From Pseudomonas sp. BN102 (GTDB lineage Bacteria; Pseudomonadota; Gammaproteobacteria; Pseudomonadales; Pseudomonadaceae): a stretch of 64,000 nt of DNA. Under the pieces are notes generated by a model. That model saw nothing but the letters and a program-made list of their open reading frames with translations. It searched no databases and had not been told where the DNA came from. Where the stretch lies: assembly GCF_029871245.1 (NCBI RefSeq), contig NZ_SSON01000070.1, positions 1 through 64,000 on the forward strand. The letters are read 5' to 3'. The translations under genes were made by a program, and so were the position numbers. Positions 46,877-56,067 of this stretch are shown here, piece after piece. The first letter of the stretch is position 1. The number at the start of each line of letters is the position of its first letter.

Positions 46877-48199
46877 TCAGGCGATCCCCGCCGCTTCCTT
46901 CAGCCGATACCAGAGCATGCCCAGAGCCAGCAGCGGCGAGCGCAGGTGGCGGCCGCCGGGGAAGGTGATGTGGGGCACCTTGGAGAACACATCGAAGCCC
47001 TGGCTCTGTTCACCGCAGATGGCTTCGGCCAGCAGCTTGCCGGCCAGGTGGGTGGCGTTCACTCCATGGCCGGAGTACGCCTGGGCGAAGTAGACATTGG
47101 GTTGGTCCGGCAGCCGGCCGATCTGCGGCAGGCGGTTGGCGCCGATGCCGATCATGCCGCCCCACTGGTAGTCGATGCGCACATTCTTCAGTTGCGGGAA
47201 AACCTGAAGCATCTTCGGCCGCATATAGGCTTCGATATCCGCCGGGTCGCGTCCGGAGTAGTGGCAGGCGCCGCCGAACAGCAGGCGGTTGTCGGCCGAG
47301 AGGCGGTAATAGTCCAGGGCCACGCGCTGGTCGCAGACCGCCATGTTCTGTGGCAGCAGTTCATGGGCCAGTTCGGTGGGCAGCGGCTCGGTGGCGATCA
47401 CGTAGCTGCCGGCGGGCAGCACCTTGCCACCAAGGGTCGGGTTGAGGTCGTTCATGTAGGCGTTGCAGCCCAGCACCAGGGTCTTGGCACGGACATGGCC
47501 CTGGGCGGTATGCACCTTCAGCTCGGGGCCGTAGTCGATGCGGGTGACCGCCGAATGCTCGAACAGGCGGGCGCCCAGCTGGGTCGCCGCGACGGCCTCG
47601 CCGAAGGCCAGGTTGAGCGGATGCAGATGGCCGGAACCCATGTCGATCAGGCCGCCGACGTAGCGGTCCGAGCCCACCACGCTGCGCATCTCGTGCGGTT
47701 GCACCAGGCGCAGCTCATGGCGGTAGCCGAGGCCCTTGAGCTCCTCCATGTCTTCGGCGAAGCCAGCCAGGTCACGAGGGCGGTTGGCCAGGTCGCAGTA
47801 GCCCCAGGTCAGATCGCAATCGATGGCGAACTCCTCGACGCGCTGGCGGACGATCTCCACCGCTTCCAGGCCCATCAGCTTGAGGGCGCGCACGCCGTCC
47901 GCGCCGATTAATGGCTCGAACTGTTCGACGCCGTGGCCGACGCCGCGGATCAGCTGCCCGCCGTTGCGCCCGCTGGCGCCCCAGCCGATCTGCCGGGCTT
48001 CCAGCAGCACCACCGAGAGGCCACGGCGAGCCAACTCGATCGCCGTGTTCAGCCCGGAGAAACCGCCACCGACAATGCACACGTCGGCCAACTCCTCACC
48101 CGCGAGCGGCGGGTACTCGATGCGCCGGTTGGCGCTCGCTGCGTAATAGGAGGGGGCGTGCTGTTCGGTATGCACCGGGATGCGAACGCGGGCGTTCAT
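46877..48199 (-). CDS. FAD-dependent oxidoreductase (DAO family, PauB/PuuB-like)
   Basis: Predicted gamma-glutamylpolyamine oxidase that releases an aldehyde for dehydrogenases such as KauB. The 440-residue protein has the FAD motif GGGFSG at 44-49 and the downstream ATG-type region GASGRNGGQLIRG. The C-terminal SGHGVNATHLAGKLLAEAI is the FAD-binding end. It is the same DAO superfamily as the dadA product, but only DadA has the D-amino-acid dehydrogenase context. An AACAATAA motif sits upstream of its start (48216-48223). Position matches my memory of pauB4 (PA5309). Confidence 0.85.
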   Translation of the reverse strand: MNARVRIPVHTEQHAPSYYAASANRRIEYPPLAGEELADVCIVGGGFSGLNTAIELARRGLSVVLLEARQIGWGASGRNGGQLIRGVGHGVEQFEPLIGADGVRALKLMGLEAVEIVRQRVEEFAIDCDLTWGYCDLANRPRDLAGFAEDMEELKGLGYRHELRLVQPHEMRSVVGSDRYVGGLIDMGSGHLHPLNLAFGEAVAATQLGARLFEHSAVTRIDYGPELKVHTAQGHVRAKTLVLGCNAYMNDLNPTLGGKVLPAGSYVIATEPLPTELAHELLPQNMAVCDQRVALDYYRLSADNRLLFGGACHYSGRDPADIEAYMRPKMLQVFPQLKNVRIDYQWGGMIGIGANRLPQIGRLPDQPNVYFAQAYSGHGVNATHLAGKLLAEAICGEQSQGFDVFSKVPHITFPGGRHLRSPLLALGMLWYRLKEAAGIA

Positions 48200-48215
48200 G
48201 TGCGAAATCCTGATT

Positions 48216-48223
48216 TTATTGTT
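48216..48223 (-). promoter_or_regulatory. AAYAAYAA (CA) motif in the PauB-like gene leader
   Basis: On the minus strand AACAATAA within CCAAACAATAAAATC lies 17-24 nt upstream of the ATG, directly before the AGGA ribosome-binding site. It fits a Hfq/Crc binding site that would repress this catabolic gene when preferred carbon sources are present. Confidence 0.55.
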
Positions 48224-48309
48224 TGGAAAATTTTACGCTTGAGCAGGATAAGGCGAACCCCTCGGCAATGCCAAGGGGTTTGGGCCGCGAGTACCAAATC
48301 AGTGGGAAA

Positions 48310-48798
48310 TCAGTCGGGAATCGGCAGGTTCAGCGACTCCTTCACCTCTTCCATGACGATGTAGGACTTGGATTCGCGCACATGGGGCAGCTTCAGCAGG
48401 ATGTCGCCGAGCAGCTTGCGGTACGAGGCCATCTCGTTGATCCGCGCCTTCACCAGGTAGTCGAAGTCGCCCGACACCAGGTGGCATTCCAGTACGTGGG
48501 GCAGCTTGAGCACAGCGCGGCGGAAGTCTTCGAAGGTGTCGCCGGACTTGTAGTCCAGGCTGATCTCCACGAACACCAGCAGGCTGGCCTTCAGGTGCTG
48601 CGGGTTCAGCCGGGCGTTGTAGCCGAGGATGATGCCCTCGCGTTCCAGGCGGCGGACGCGCTCGGTGCAGGGCGTGGTGGAAAGGCCCACGCGCTCCCCC
48701 AGCTCGGTAAAGGAGATCCGGCCGTCTTCCTGCAGGATTCGTAAAATATTCCGGTCTATCTTGTCCAGTTCACGACGGGATTGATGCTGGGTGCGCAT
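48310..48798 (-). CDS. lrp: Lrp-family regulator (Lrp/DadR type)
   Basis: 162-residue Lrp/AsnC protein: N-terminal winged HTH ([20 protein letters not shown]) and a C-terminal RAM effector-binding domain. It is divergent from dadA, whose alanine-inducible control by Lrp-type regulators is known in pseudomonads and enterobacteria. The start at 48798 ([15 protein letters not shown]) has GGAGGGG upstream; the open frame extends 16 codons further. Confidence 0.92.
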   Translation of the reverse strand: MRTQHQSRRELDKIDRNILRILQEDGRISFTELGERVGLSTTPCTERVRRLEREGIILGYNARLNPQHLKASLLVFVEISLDYKSGDTFEDFRRAVLKLPHVLECHLVSGDFDYLVKARINEMASYRKLLGDILLKLPHVRESKSYIVMEEVKESLNLPIPD

Positions 48799-48862
48799 GG
48801 TGGATGCCCCTCCGTTGGAGCGCATTCTGCCGAGAATTATCGCCAAATATAGCTATCTATAT

Positions 48863-48875
48863 AGTGAATATCACT
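48863..48875. promoter_or_regulatory. Palindrome AGTGAATATCACT in the lrp-dadA gap
   Basis: AGTGA-ATA-TCACT is a perfect 5-bp inverted repeat inside an A/T-rich stretch. It lies 13 bp upstream of a TATACT -10-like element (48889-48894) for dadA. The placement suggests an operator, possibly for the divergently encoded Lrp protein. Confidence 0.45.
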
Positions 48876-48913
48876 GGGTCTGTCTCCCTATACTTCGCGC
48901 CAACGACGCTCAA

Positions 48914-48921
48914 AATAACAA
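48914..48921 (+). promoter_or_regulatory. AAYAAYAA (CA) motif in the dadA leader
   Basis: AATAACAA lies 36-43 nt upstream of the dadA ATG, followed by the hairpin CGCAGCG...CGCTGCG (48924-48944) and then GGAG. It is a candidate Hfq/Crc site but is farther from the ribosome-binding site than usual. Confidence 0.45.
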
Positions 48922-48956
48922 ACGCAGCGAATTCCCCGCTGCGAATGGAGACAGAC

Positions 48957-50255
48957 ATGCGAGTGATGGTCCTTGGCAGTGGTGTGATCGGTACGACTAG
49001 CGCCTATTACCTGGCCCAAGCAGGGTTCGAGGTGGTCGTGGTCGACCGCCAGAACGCCGTGGCCATGGAAACCAGCTTTGCCAACGCTGGCCAGGTTTCC
49101 CCCGGTTATGCATCGCCCTGGGCGGCGCCCGGCGTGCCGCTGAAGGCCGTCAAATGGATGCTGCAGCAGCACGCACCGCTGGCCATCCGCACCACCAGCG
49201 ACATCGACCAGTACCTGTGGATGACGCAGATGCTGCGCAACTGCACCGCCGCCCGCTATGCGGTGAACAAGGAGCGCATGGTGCGTCTGTCCGAGTACAG
49301 CCGCGACTGCCTCGACGAGCTGCGCGCTGAAACCGGCATCAGCTATGAAGGCCGCGCGCTCGGTACCACCCAGTTGTTCCGCACCCAGGCCCAGGTAGAC
49401 GCCGCGGCCAAGGACATCGCCGTGCTCGAGCGTTCCGGCGTGCCGTACGAGCTGCTCGACCGCGACGGCGTCGCCCGCGTCGAACCGGCCCTGGCCAACG
49501 TCAAGCACAAGCTGGCCGGCGCCCTGCGCCTGCCCAACGACCAGACCGGCGACTGCCAGCTGTTCACCACCCGCCTCGCCGAGATGGCGGAGAAGCTGGG
49601 CGTGGAATTCCGCTTTGGCCAGAACATCGAAGGTCTGGACTTTGCCGGGGACCGCATCAACGGCGTCTGGATCGACGGCAAGCTGGAAACCGCCGACCGC
49701 TACGTGCTGGCCCTCGGCAGCTACACCCCGCAGCTGCTCAAGCCGCTGGGCATCAAGGCGCCGGTCTACCCGCTGAAAGGCTACTCGCTGACCGTGCCGA
49801 TCACCGACCCGGCCATGGCTCCGACCTCGACCATCCTGGACGAGACCTACAAGGTCGCCATCACCCGTTTCGACAACCGCATCCGCGTGGGCGGCATGGC
49901 CGAGATCGCCGGCTTCGACCTGGACCTGAACCCGGCTCGTCGCGAGACCCTGGAAATGATCACCGCCGACCTCTACCCGCAAGGTGGCGACCTGTACCAG
50001 GCGAGCTTCTGGACCGGCCTGCGCCCGGCGACCCCGGACGGCACCCCGATCGTGGGCGCCACGCCGTTCCGCAACCTGTTCCTCAACACCGGACACGGTA
50101 CCCTTGGCTGGACCATGGCCTGCGGCTCCGGTCGCCTGCTAGCCGACCTGATGGCGCGCAAGCGTCCGCAGATCAGCGCCGAAGGTCTGGACATCTTCCG
50201 TTATGGCAATTCCAAGGAGACCCCGAACAATGTCAATCCAGCGCCTGCGCACTGA
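48957..50255 (+). CDS. dadA: D-amino acid dehydrogenase DadA
   Basis: Membrane-associated flavoenzyme that oxidises D-alanine to pyruvate and ammonia, feeding electrons to the respiratory chain. The 432-residue protein has the FAD motif [17 protein letters not shown] (4-20) and the DadA signature [20 protein letters not shown]. The start at 48957 has GGAG with 6-nt spacing; an open frame from 48804 is ignored. A RidA-like gene overlaps its 3' end by 26 nt, and dadX follows. Confidence 0.97.
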   Translation: MRVMVLGSGVIGTTSAYYLAQAGFEVVVVDRQNAVAMETSFANAGQVSPGYASPWAAPGVPLKAVKWMLQQHAPLAIRTTSDIDQYLWMTQMLRNCTAARYAVNKERMVRLSEYSRDCLDELRAETGISYEGRALGTTQLFRTQAQVDAAAKDIAVLERSGVPYELLDRDGVARVEPALANVKHKLAGALRLPNDQTGDCQLFTTRLAEMAEKLGVEFRFGQNIEGLDFAGDRINGVWIDGKLETADRYVLALGSYTPQLLKPLGIKAPVYPLKGYSLTVPITDPAMAPTSTILDETYKVAITRFDNRIRVGGMAEIAGFDLDLNPARRETLEMITADLYPQGGDLYQASFWTGLRPATPDGTPIVGATPFRNLFLNTGHGTLGWTMACGSGRLLADLMARKRPQISAEGLDIFRYGNSKETPNNVNPAPAH

Positions 50256-50583
50256 AACCCGCTACAGCGAAATCGTCATCCACAACGGCACGGTCTACCT
50301 GGCCGGCCAGCTGGATGAGAACCACGGCGAGGGTATCGGCCAGCAGACACGCGAGACCCTGGCCGCCATCGACCGCATGCTGGAAGAGGCCGGCACCGAC
50401 AAGAGCCGCATCCTGTCGGTGACCATCTACCTCAAGGACATGGCCGCCGACTACGCCGCGATGAACGCGGTGTGGGACGCCTGGGTGCCGAAAGGCGCCG
50501 CCCCGGCCCGCGCCTGCGTCGAGGCGGCGATGTACTCGCCCGACGTGCTGGTGGAGATGACGGTCATCGCCGCCCTGCCTTAA
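50230..50583 (+). CDS. RidA family protein in the dad operon
   Basis: A 117-residue YjgF/RidA protein (second in the window), with the family core [38 protein letters not shown] and the family arginine in APARACVEA. It starts inside dadA (26-nt overlap) behind AAGGAGACC. It may process 2-iminopropanoate released by DadA, which makes exactly a RidA substrate. A terminator follows. Which subfamily and whether it deaminates are not shown. Confidence 0.88.
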   Translation: MSIQRLRTETRYSEIVIHNGTVYLAGQLDENHGEGIGQQTRETLAAIDRMLEEAGTDKSRILSVTIYLKDMAADYAAMNAVWDAWVPKGAAPARACVEAAMYSPDVLVEMTVIAALP

Positions 50584-50594
50584 GTTTCTTGCTC

Positions 50595-50620
50595 AGCCCG
50601 GCGTTCGCGCCGGGTTTTTT
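50595..50620 (+). terminator. Terminator after the dad RidA-like gene
   Basis: CCCGGCG pairs with CGCCGGG around TTCG and is followed by six T residues, 14 nt after the stop; dadX would then rely on partial read-through or its own promoter. Confidence 0.85.
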
Positions 50621-50650
50621 CCACCCGTCCAAATAGAAGAAGCCTTCGCC

Positions 50651-51718
50651 ATGCGTCCCGCCCGTGCCCTGATCGATTTCGAAGCCCTTCGCCACAACTA
50701 CCGTCTCGCCCGCGAAGTCAGCGGCGCCAAGGCCCTGGCCGTGGTCAAGGCCGATGCCTACGGCCATGGCGCGGTGCGTTGCGCTGAAGCGCTGGAGGAC
50801 GAGGCCAACGGTTTTGCCGTGGCCTGCATCGAGGAAGCGCTGCAGCTGCGCGCGGCGGGGATCCGCAAGCCGATCCTGCTGCTGGAAGGCTTCTTCGAGG
50901 CTGACGAACTGGAGCTGATCCAGGCGCATGATTTCTGGACCGTGGTGCACGCCAACTGGCAACTCGACGCCATCGAACGTGCCAGCCTGCGCAAGCCGCT
51001 GACCGTCTGGCTCAAGCTCGACTCCGGCATGCACCGGGTCGGCCTGCACCCGGCCGAATACCGCGACGCCTATCAACGCCTGAAGGCCAGCGGCAAGGTG
51101 GAAAAGATCGTGCTGATGAGCCACTTCGCCCGCGCCGACGAACTGCACTGCGCCAGCAGCGCCGAACAAGTGGCGGTATTCGAACAGGCTCGCGCCGGCT
51201 TTGGCGACGAGGTCAGCCTGCGCAATTCGCCGGCCCTGCTCGGCTGGCCGCAAGTGCCCAGCGACTGGGTACGCCCCGGCATCATGCTCTACGGCGCTAC
51301 CCCCTTCGAGCAGGCGCATCCCCTGGCGGACCGCCTGAAGCCAGTGATGACCCTGGAATCCAAGGTCATCAGCGTGCGCGAACTGCCTGCTGGACAGCCG
51401 GTGGGCTACGGCGCGCGCTTCGTCACCAAACGGCCGACCCGCGTCGGCGTGGTCGCCATGGGCTATGCCGATGGCTACCCGCGTCACGCCCCCACCGGCA
51501 CGCCGATGGCCATCGACGGCCAGCCGAGCCGGCTGATCGGCCGGGTGTCCATGGACATGCTCACGGTCGATCTCACCGACCTGCCCCAGGCAGGGCTGGG
51601 CAGCCGTGTCGAGCTCTGGGGCAAACAGGTTCTGGCCAGCGACGTGGCAGCCCAGGCGGCCACCATTCCCTACCAGATCTTCTGCAACCTGCGCCGGGTG
51701 CCGCTCATCTACAGCTGA
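50651..51718 (+). CDS. dadX: Alanine racemase, catabolic (DadX)
   Basis: PLP enzyme interconverting L- and D-alanine; with dadA this feeds L-alanine into catabolism. PLP lysine K33 is in [11 protein letters not shown]. The second catalytic tyrosine is in QPVGYGARF, and the C-terminal beta domain is intact. Length 355. Position after dadA identifies it as catabolic DadX rather than biosynthetic Alr. Confidence 0.95.
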   Translation: MRPARALIDFEALRHNYRLAREVSGAKALAVVKADAYGHGAVRCAEALEDEANGFAVACIEEALQLRAAGIRKPILLLEGFFEADELELIQAHDFWTVVHANWQLDAIERASLRKPLTVWLKLDSGMHRVGLHPAEYRDAYQRLKASGKVEKIVLMSHFARADELHCASSAEQVAVFEQARAGFGDEVSLRNSPALLGWPQVPSDWVRPGIMLYGATPFEQAHPLADRLKPVMTLESKVISVRELPAGQPVGYGARFVTKRPTRVGVVAMGYADGYPRHAPTGTPMAIDGQPSRLIGRVSMDMLTVDLTDLPQAGLGSRVELWGKQVLASDVAAQAATIPYQIFCNLRRVPLIYS

Positions 51719-51905
51719 TTCCAAGTGATCAGGAAAACGATCAGCTCACTGAAGCAAATATCTAAGCCACTGCTTTTACTAAAGTTATCCTTGGGGCGGG
51801 GAAAGTTTGCGCGGTATTGACAGCCGAAGTGTTGTAAATACTGAACGCTGTTGCCATGATACGGCGACCGTGACTACCCCTGATCCCCCAAGGAGGATCC
51901 CGCCA

Positions 51906-52454
51906 TTGGACGTCGGTGTTCGACTGCAAGCCATCCGCAAGCTGAAAGGCCTTTCCCAGCGTGAGCTCGCCAAGCGCGCGGGTGTCACCAACAGCACGAT
52001 TTCCATGATCGAGAAAAACAGCGTCAGCCCTTCCATCAGTTCCCTGAAGAAGGTGCTGGGGGGCATTCCCATGTCGCTGGTGGAATTCTTCTCGCTCGAC
52101 CTGGAGCAGGAAAACCAGACCCAGGTGGTCTATCGGGCCTCCGAACTCACCGATATCTGCAGCGGCGCCATCACCATGAAGCTGGTGGGCAAAGCCCATC
52201 CCAGCCGTGCCCTGGCTTTCCTCGACGAGACTTATCCGCCGGGCACCGACACCGGTGACGAGATGTACGCCCATGAAGGCGAAGAGGCCGGCATGCTGGT
52301 GGAAGGCCGTCTGGAGCTGACCATCGGCAACGAGGTGTACATCCTCGAGCCGGGCGACAGCTACTACTTCGAAAGCAGCAAACCGCACCGCTTCCGAAAT
52401 CCGTTCGATGCCCCGGCACGCCTGATCAGCGCCACGACGCCGGCGAATTTCTGA
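51906..52454 (+). CDS. pauR: HTH-cupin transcriptional regulator (PauR/PuuR-like)
   Basis: 182-residue regulator: XRE-type HTH (residues 5-60, LKGLSQRELAKRAGVTNSTI) plus a C-terminal cupin sensor (EEAGMLVEGRLELTIGNEVY). The likely start is the TTG at 51906, with a perfect AGGAGG 9 nt before it; this gives the conserved LDVGVRLQAIRKL N-terminus. The upstream in-frame region to 51807 is implausible. It resembles PauR (PA5301), the repressor of polyamine catabolism genes, so the aminotransferase/kauB/oxidase block may be its target (inference). Confidence 0.85.
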   Translation: MDVGVRLQAIRKLKGLSQRELAKRAGVTNSTISMIEKNSVSPSISSLKKVLGGIPMSLVEFFSLDLEQENQTQVVYRASELTDICSGAITMKLVGKAHPSRALAFLDETYPPGTDTGDEMYAHEGEEAGMLVEGRLELTIGNEVYILEPGDSYYFESSKPHRFRNPFDAPARLISATTPANF

Positions 52455-52586
52455 ATTCCACAATCCCCACGCCCATTTCCCTGCGACAAGTTGGGTTGTT
52501 TCAGCGTGACGGACTAACCGTATATACTTGCGCCCGCTCGCGAAACCGTGGCCGCGGGCGATACTAGCCACGATGAGGGTGTAAGG

Positions 52587-53009
52587 GTGAACCTAATCAA
52601 GAAGATGCTGGCGGCCCATGCTGCCGTATTGGCCCTGTGGGCTGTTAGCGCCCAGGCCGCGACCGACGACGCCATCGCCGAGCGCATCAAGCCGGTGGGC
52701 GAGGTCTGCGTACAGGGTCAGGAATGCAAGGGCGTTGGCGCCGTAGCCGCAGCCGCTGGCGGCGGTGCTCGCACGCCGGACGACATCATCACCAAGCACT
52801 GTGGTGCCTGCCACACCGCTGGCGTGCTGGGCGCGCCGAAGATCGGCGACGGCGCAGCGTGGAAAGAGCGCGCCACTCGCGAAGGTGGTGTCGATGGTCT
52901 GCTGGCCAAGGCCATTTCCGGCGTCAACAGCATGCCGCCGAAAGGCACCTGCGCCGACTGCAGCGATGATGAGCTGAAAGGCGCCATCAAGAAGATGTCC
53001 GGCCTGTAA
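52587..53009 (+). CDS. Cytochrome c5
   Basis: 140-residue periplasmic monohaem cytochrome. The signal peptide is MNLIKKMLAAHAAVLALWAVSAQA. Haem attaches at C72/C75 with axial H76 (HCGACH), and M116 (NSMPPKGTC) is the likely sixth ligand. An extra cysteine pair CADC suggests a disulfide. Extra N-terminal cysteines (C41, C47) lie before the haem site. Starts at GTG 52587; ATG 52605 is the alternative. It ends at a strong terminator. Confidence 0.93.
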   Translation: MNLIKKMLAAHAAVLALWAVSAQAATDDAIAERIKPVGEVCVQGQECKGVGAVAAAAGGGARTPDDIITKHCGACHTAGVLGAPKIGDGAAWKERATREGGVDGLLAKAISGVNSMPPKGTCADCSDDELKGAIKKMSGL

Positions 53010-53026
53010 CAGCGCCGCCATCTTTG

Positions 53027-53055
53027 AAAAAGCCGCCCTTGGGCGGCTTTTTTGT
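53027..53055 (+). terminator. Terminator after cytochrome c5
   Basis: AAGCCGCCC pairs with GGGCGGCTT and is flanked by GAAAA and TTTTTT, 17 nt after the stop. Confidence 0.88.
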
Positions 53056-53112
53056 GCCTGTTCGCTGCGACCTGTTGTCGCAGTTCCGGTCTTTCAGGTT
53101 GGCCGGCAGCTG

Positions 53113-53150
53113 TGTGAGCGAATTCATTCGTGATTGAAATCGCTCCCACA
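53113..53150. repeat. REP-like element between cytochrome c5 and xpt
   Basis: TGTGAGCGAATTCATTCGTG and ATCGCTCCCACA are imperfect inverted arms around a central GAATTC palindrome. The core resembles the words at 5931 and 14620. Confidence 0.6.
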
Positions 53151-53179
53151 CCACCCCGGCCCAACCGGCGGCGACGGGA

Positions 53180-53797
<618 letters not shown>

Positions 53798-55810
53798 TTA
53801 CGACTTCTTCAGCATGGCGCGGATGTCGGCCAGGGCCGTGTTGCCGCGCGCGGCCTTCACTTCCAGGGGCGCGTCTTCCATGCCTTCCCATTCCAGGTCT
53901 TCCTGCGGCAGTTCCTCGAGGAAGCGACTGGGGGAGCATTCGATGATCTCGCCGTACTGCTTGCGCTTGGCGGCGAAGGTCATGGCCAGGTTCTGCCGCG
54001 CGCGGGTGATGCCCACGTAGGCCAGGCGGCGTTCTTCTTCGATGGTGTCGGCTTCGATACTGGAACGGTGGGGGAGGATCTCCTCCTCCACGCCCATGAT
54101 GAAGACATAGGGGAACTCCAGCCCCTTGGAAGCGTGCAGGGTCATCATCTGCACGCCATCGGCGCCGTCTTCCTCTTCCTGCTGGCGCTCGAGCATGTCT
54201 CGCAACACCAGCTTGGCGATGGCTTCCTCGATGGTCATGCCGCCTTCCTCGTCCCGCTCGAGGGTGTTTTTCAACGCCTCGATGAGGAACCAGACATTGC
54301 CCATGCGGAAATCGGCGGCCTTGTCGCTGGAAGTGTTCTGGCGGATCCAGTTCTCGTAGTCGATGTCCATCACCATGCTGCGCAGCGAGGCGATGGGGTC
54401 GTTCTGCGCGCACTGCTGGCGCACCCCGTCCATGAAGCGCTTGAAGCGCTGCAGACGGTCGGTGAAGCGGCTGTCCAGGTGCTCGGCCAGGCCCATCTCG
54501 TCGCTGGCCGCGTACATCGAGATGCCGCGCTCGGTGGCGTAGTTGCCGAGCTTCTCCAGGGTAGTGGAGCCGATTTCCCGGCGCGGCACGTTGATCACCC
54601 GGAGGAAGGCGTTGTCGTCGTCCGGGTTCACCAGTAGGCGGAAGTAGGACATCAGGTCCTTCACTTCCTGGCGGCCGAAGAAGCTGGTGCCGCCGGACAG
54701 GCGATAGGGCACCTGGTGATGCTGCAGCTTGAGCTCCATCAGCTTGGCCTGGTGGTTGCCCCGGTAGAGGATGGCGAACTCGTTGTAGGGCCGCTGGGTG
54801 CGCAGGTGCAGGGTGAGGATTTCCATGGCGATGCGCTCGGCCTCGGCGTCCTCGTTGCGACAACGGATCACCCGGATCGGGTCGCCCACGCCCATCTCGC
54901 TCCACAGTTGCTTCTCGAACACGTGGGGGTTGTTGGCGATGAGGATGTTGGCGCACTTGAGGATGCGGCTGGTGGAGCGGTAGTTCTGCTCCAGCATCAC
55001 CACCTTCAGCGAGGGGAAGTCTTCCTTCAGTTGCATCAGGTTTTCCGGCCGCGCGCCGCGCCAGGCGTAGATCGACTGGTCGTCGTCGCCGACCACGGTG
55101 AACTGGGCGCGGTGCTGCACCAGCAGCTTCACCAGCAGGTACTGGCTGGCGTTGGTGTCCTGGTATTCGTCCACCAGCATGTAGCGCACGCGGTTCTGCC
55201 ACTTTTCCAGAATGTCCGGGTTGTTCTGGAACAGCTTCACCGGCATCAGGATCAGGTCGTCGAAATCCACCGCGTTGTACGCCTTGAGCGTGCGCTGGTA
55301 GTGCATGTAGACGACGGCGGCGGTCTGCTCCTTCGGGTTGCGCGCCTTGGCCAGCGCCTCCTCCGGCAGAATCAGATCGTTCTTCCAGTTGCCGATGTAG
55401 CCCTTGATCTCGTCGACGCCATCATCCCCGGCATATTCCTTCTGCATGATGTCGGTGAGCAGCGCCTTGATGTCCGACTCGTCGAAGATCGAAAAGCCCG
55501 GCTTGTAGCCCAGGCGCGAGTGCTCCTTGCGGATGATGTTCAAGCCGAGGTTGTGGAAGGTGGAAACCGTCAGACCCTTGCCCTCGCTGCCGCGCAGGAG
55601 GCTGCTGACGCGCTCCTTCATCTCGCGCGCCGCCTTGTTGGTGAAGGTCACCGCGACGATGTACTGCGCGCGGATCCCGCACTGCTGCACCAGGTAGGCG
55701 ATCTTCCGGGTGATCACGCTGGTCTTGCCGGAGCCGGCACCGGCGAGTACCAGGAGCGGACCACCGACGTAGTTCACGGCTTCCTGCTGCCGGGGGTTGA
55801 GTCGGGACAT
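53798..55810 (-). CDS. rep: ATP-dependent DNA helicase Rep
   Basis: UvrD/Rep superfamily 1 helicase that restarts forks and clears protein roadblocks. Walker A is GAGSGKT at 24-30 and motif II LVDEYQDTNA. The ATG at 55810 (MSRLNPRQQEAVNYVGG) gives 670 residues, the Rep length; the ~120 codons open upstream are non-coding. It converges with nothing and is divergent from the GGDEF-EAL gene. Confidence 0.96.
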   Translation of the reverse strand: MSRLNPRQQEAVNYVGGPLLVLAGAGSGKTSVITRKIAYLVQQCGIRAQYIVAVTFTNKAAREMKERVSSLLRGSEGKGLTVSTFHNLGLNIIRKEHSRLGYKPGFSIFDESDIKALLTDIMQKEYAGDDGVDEIKGYIGNWKNDLILPEEALAKARNPKEQTAAVVYMHYQRTLKAYNAVDFDDLILMPVKLFQNNPDILEKWQNRVRYMLVDEYQDTNASQYLLVKLLVQHRAQFTVVGDDDQSIYAWRGARPENLMQLKEDFPSLKVVMLEQNYRSTSRILKCANILIANNPHVFEKQLWSEMGVGDPIRVIRCRNEDAEAERIAMEILTLHLRTQRPYNEFAILYRGNHQAKLMELKLQHHQVPYRLSGGTSFFGRQEVKDLMSYFRLLVNPDDDNAFLRVINVPRREIGSTTLEKLGNYATERGISMYAASDEMGLAEHLDSRFTDRLQRFKRFMDGVRQQCAQNDPIASLRSMVMDIDYENWIRQNTSSDKAADFRMGNVWFLIEALKNTLERDEEGGMTIEEAIAKLVLRDMLERQQEEEDGADGVQMMTLHASKGLEFPYVFIMGVEEEILPHRSSIEADTIEEERRLAYVGITRARQNLAMTFAAKRKQYGEIIECSPSRFLEELPQEDLEWEGMEDAPLEVKAARGNTALADIRAMLKKS

Positions 55811-56067
55811 GCTGGGGCTGGATCGAGGCGAATGGCCGCGCATTCTAGCAGGCCGGCCGGGGTGTACCGAAGTACCTCTGGGCAACTGTGACGCATCGCG
55901 CCTTGCCGGTGGGTAGTGCTTGGAAAATTCCGTGCAAGCAGTACGATGGTCCCGCCTGCGCCGGCCTTCCGGGGAAGGCCGCGCAGGGACGCGTGGAAAG
56001 AATGACGCCAGAAATGGCGCAACCCGGCGCGAAAGCGCCGTAGTCTCTGTGACCCGGGGGAGGTCAT

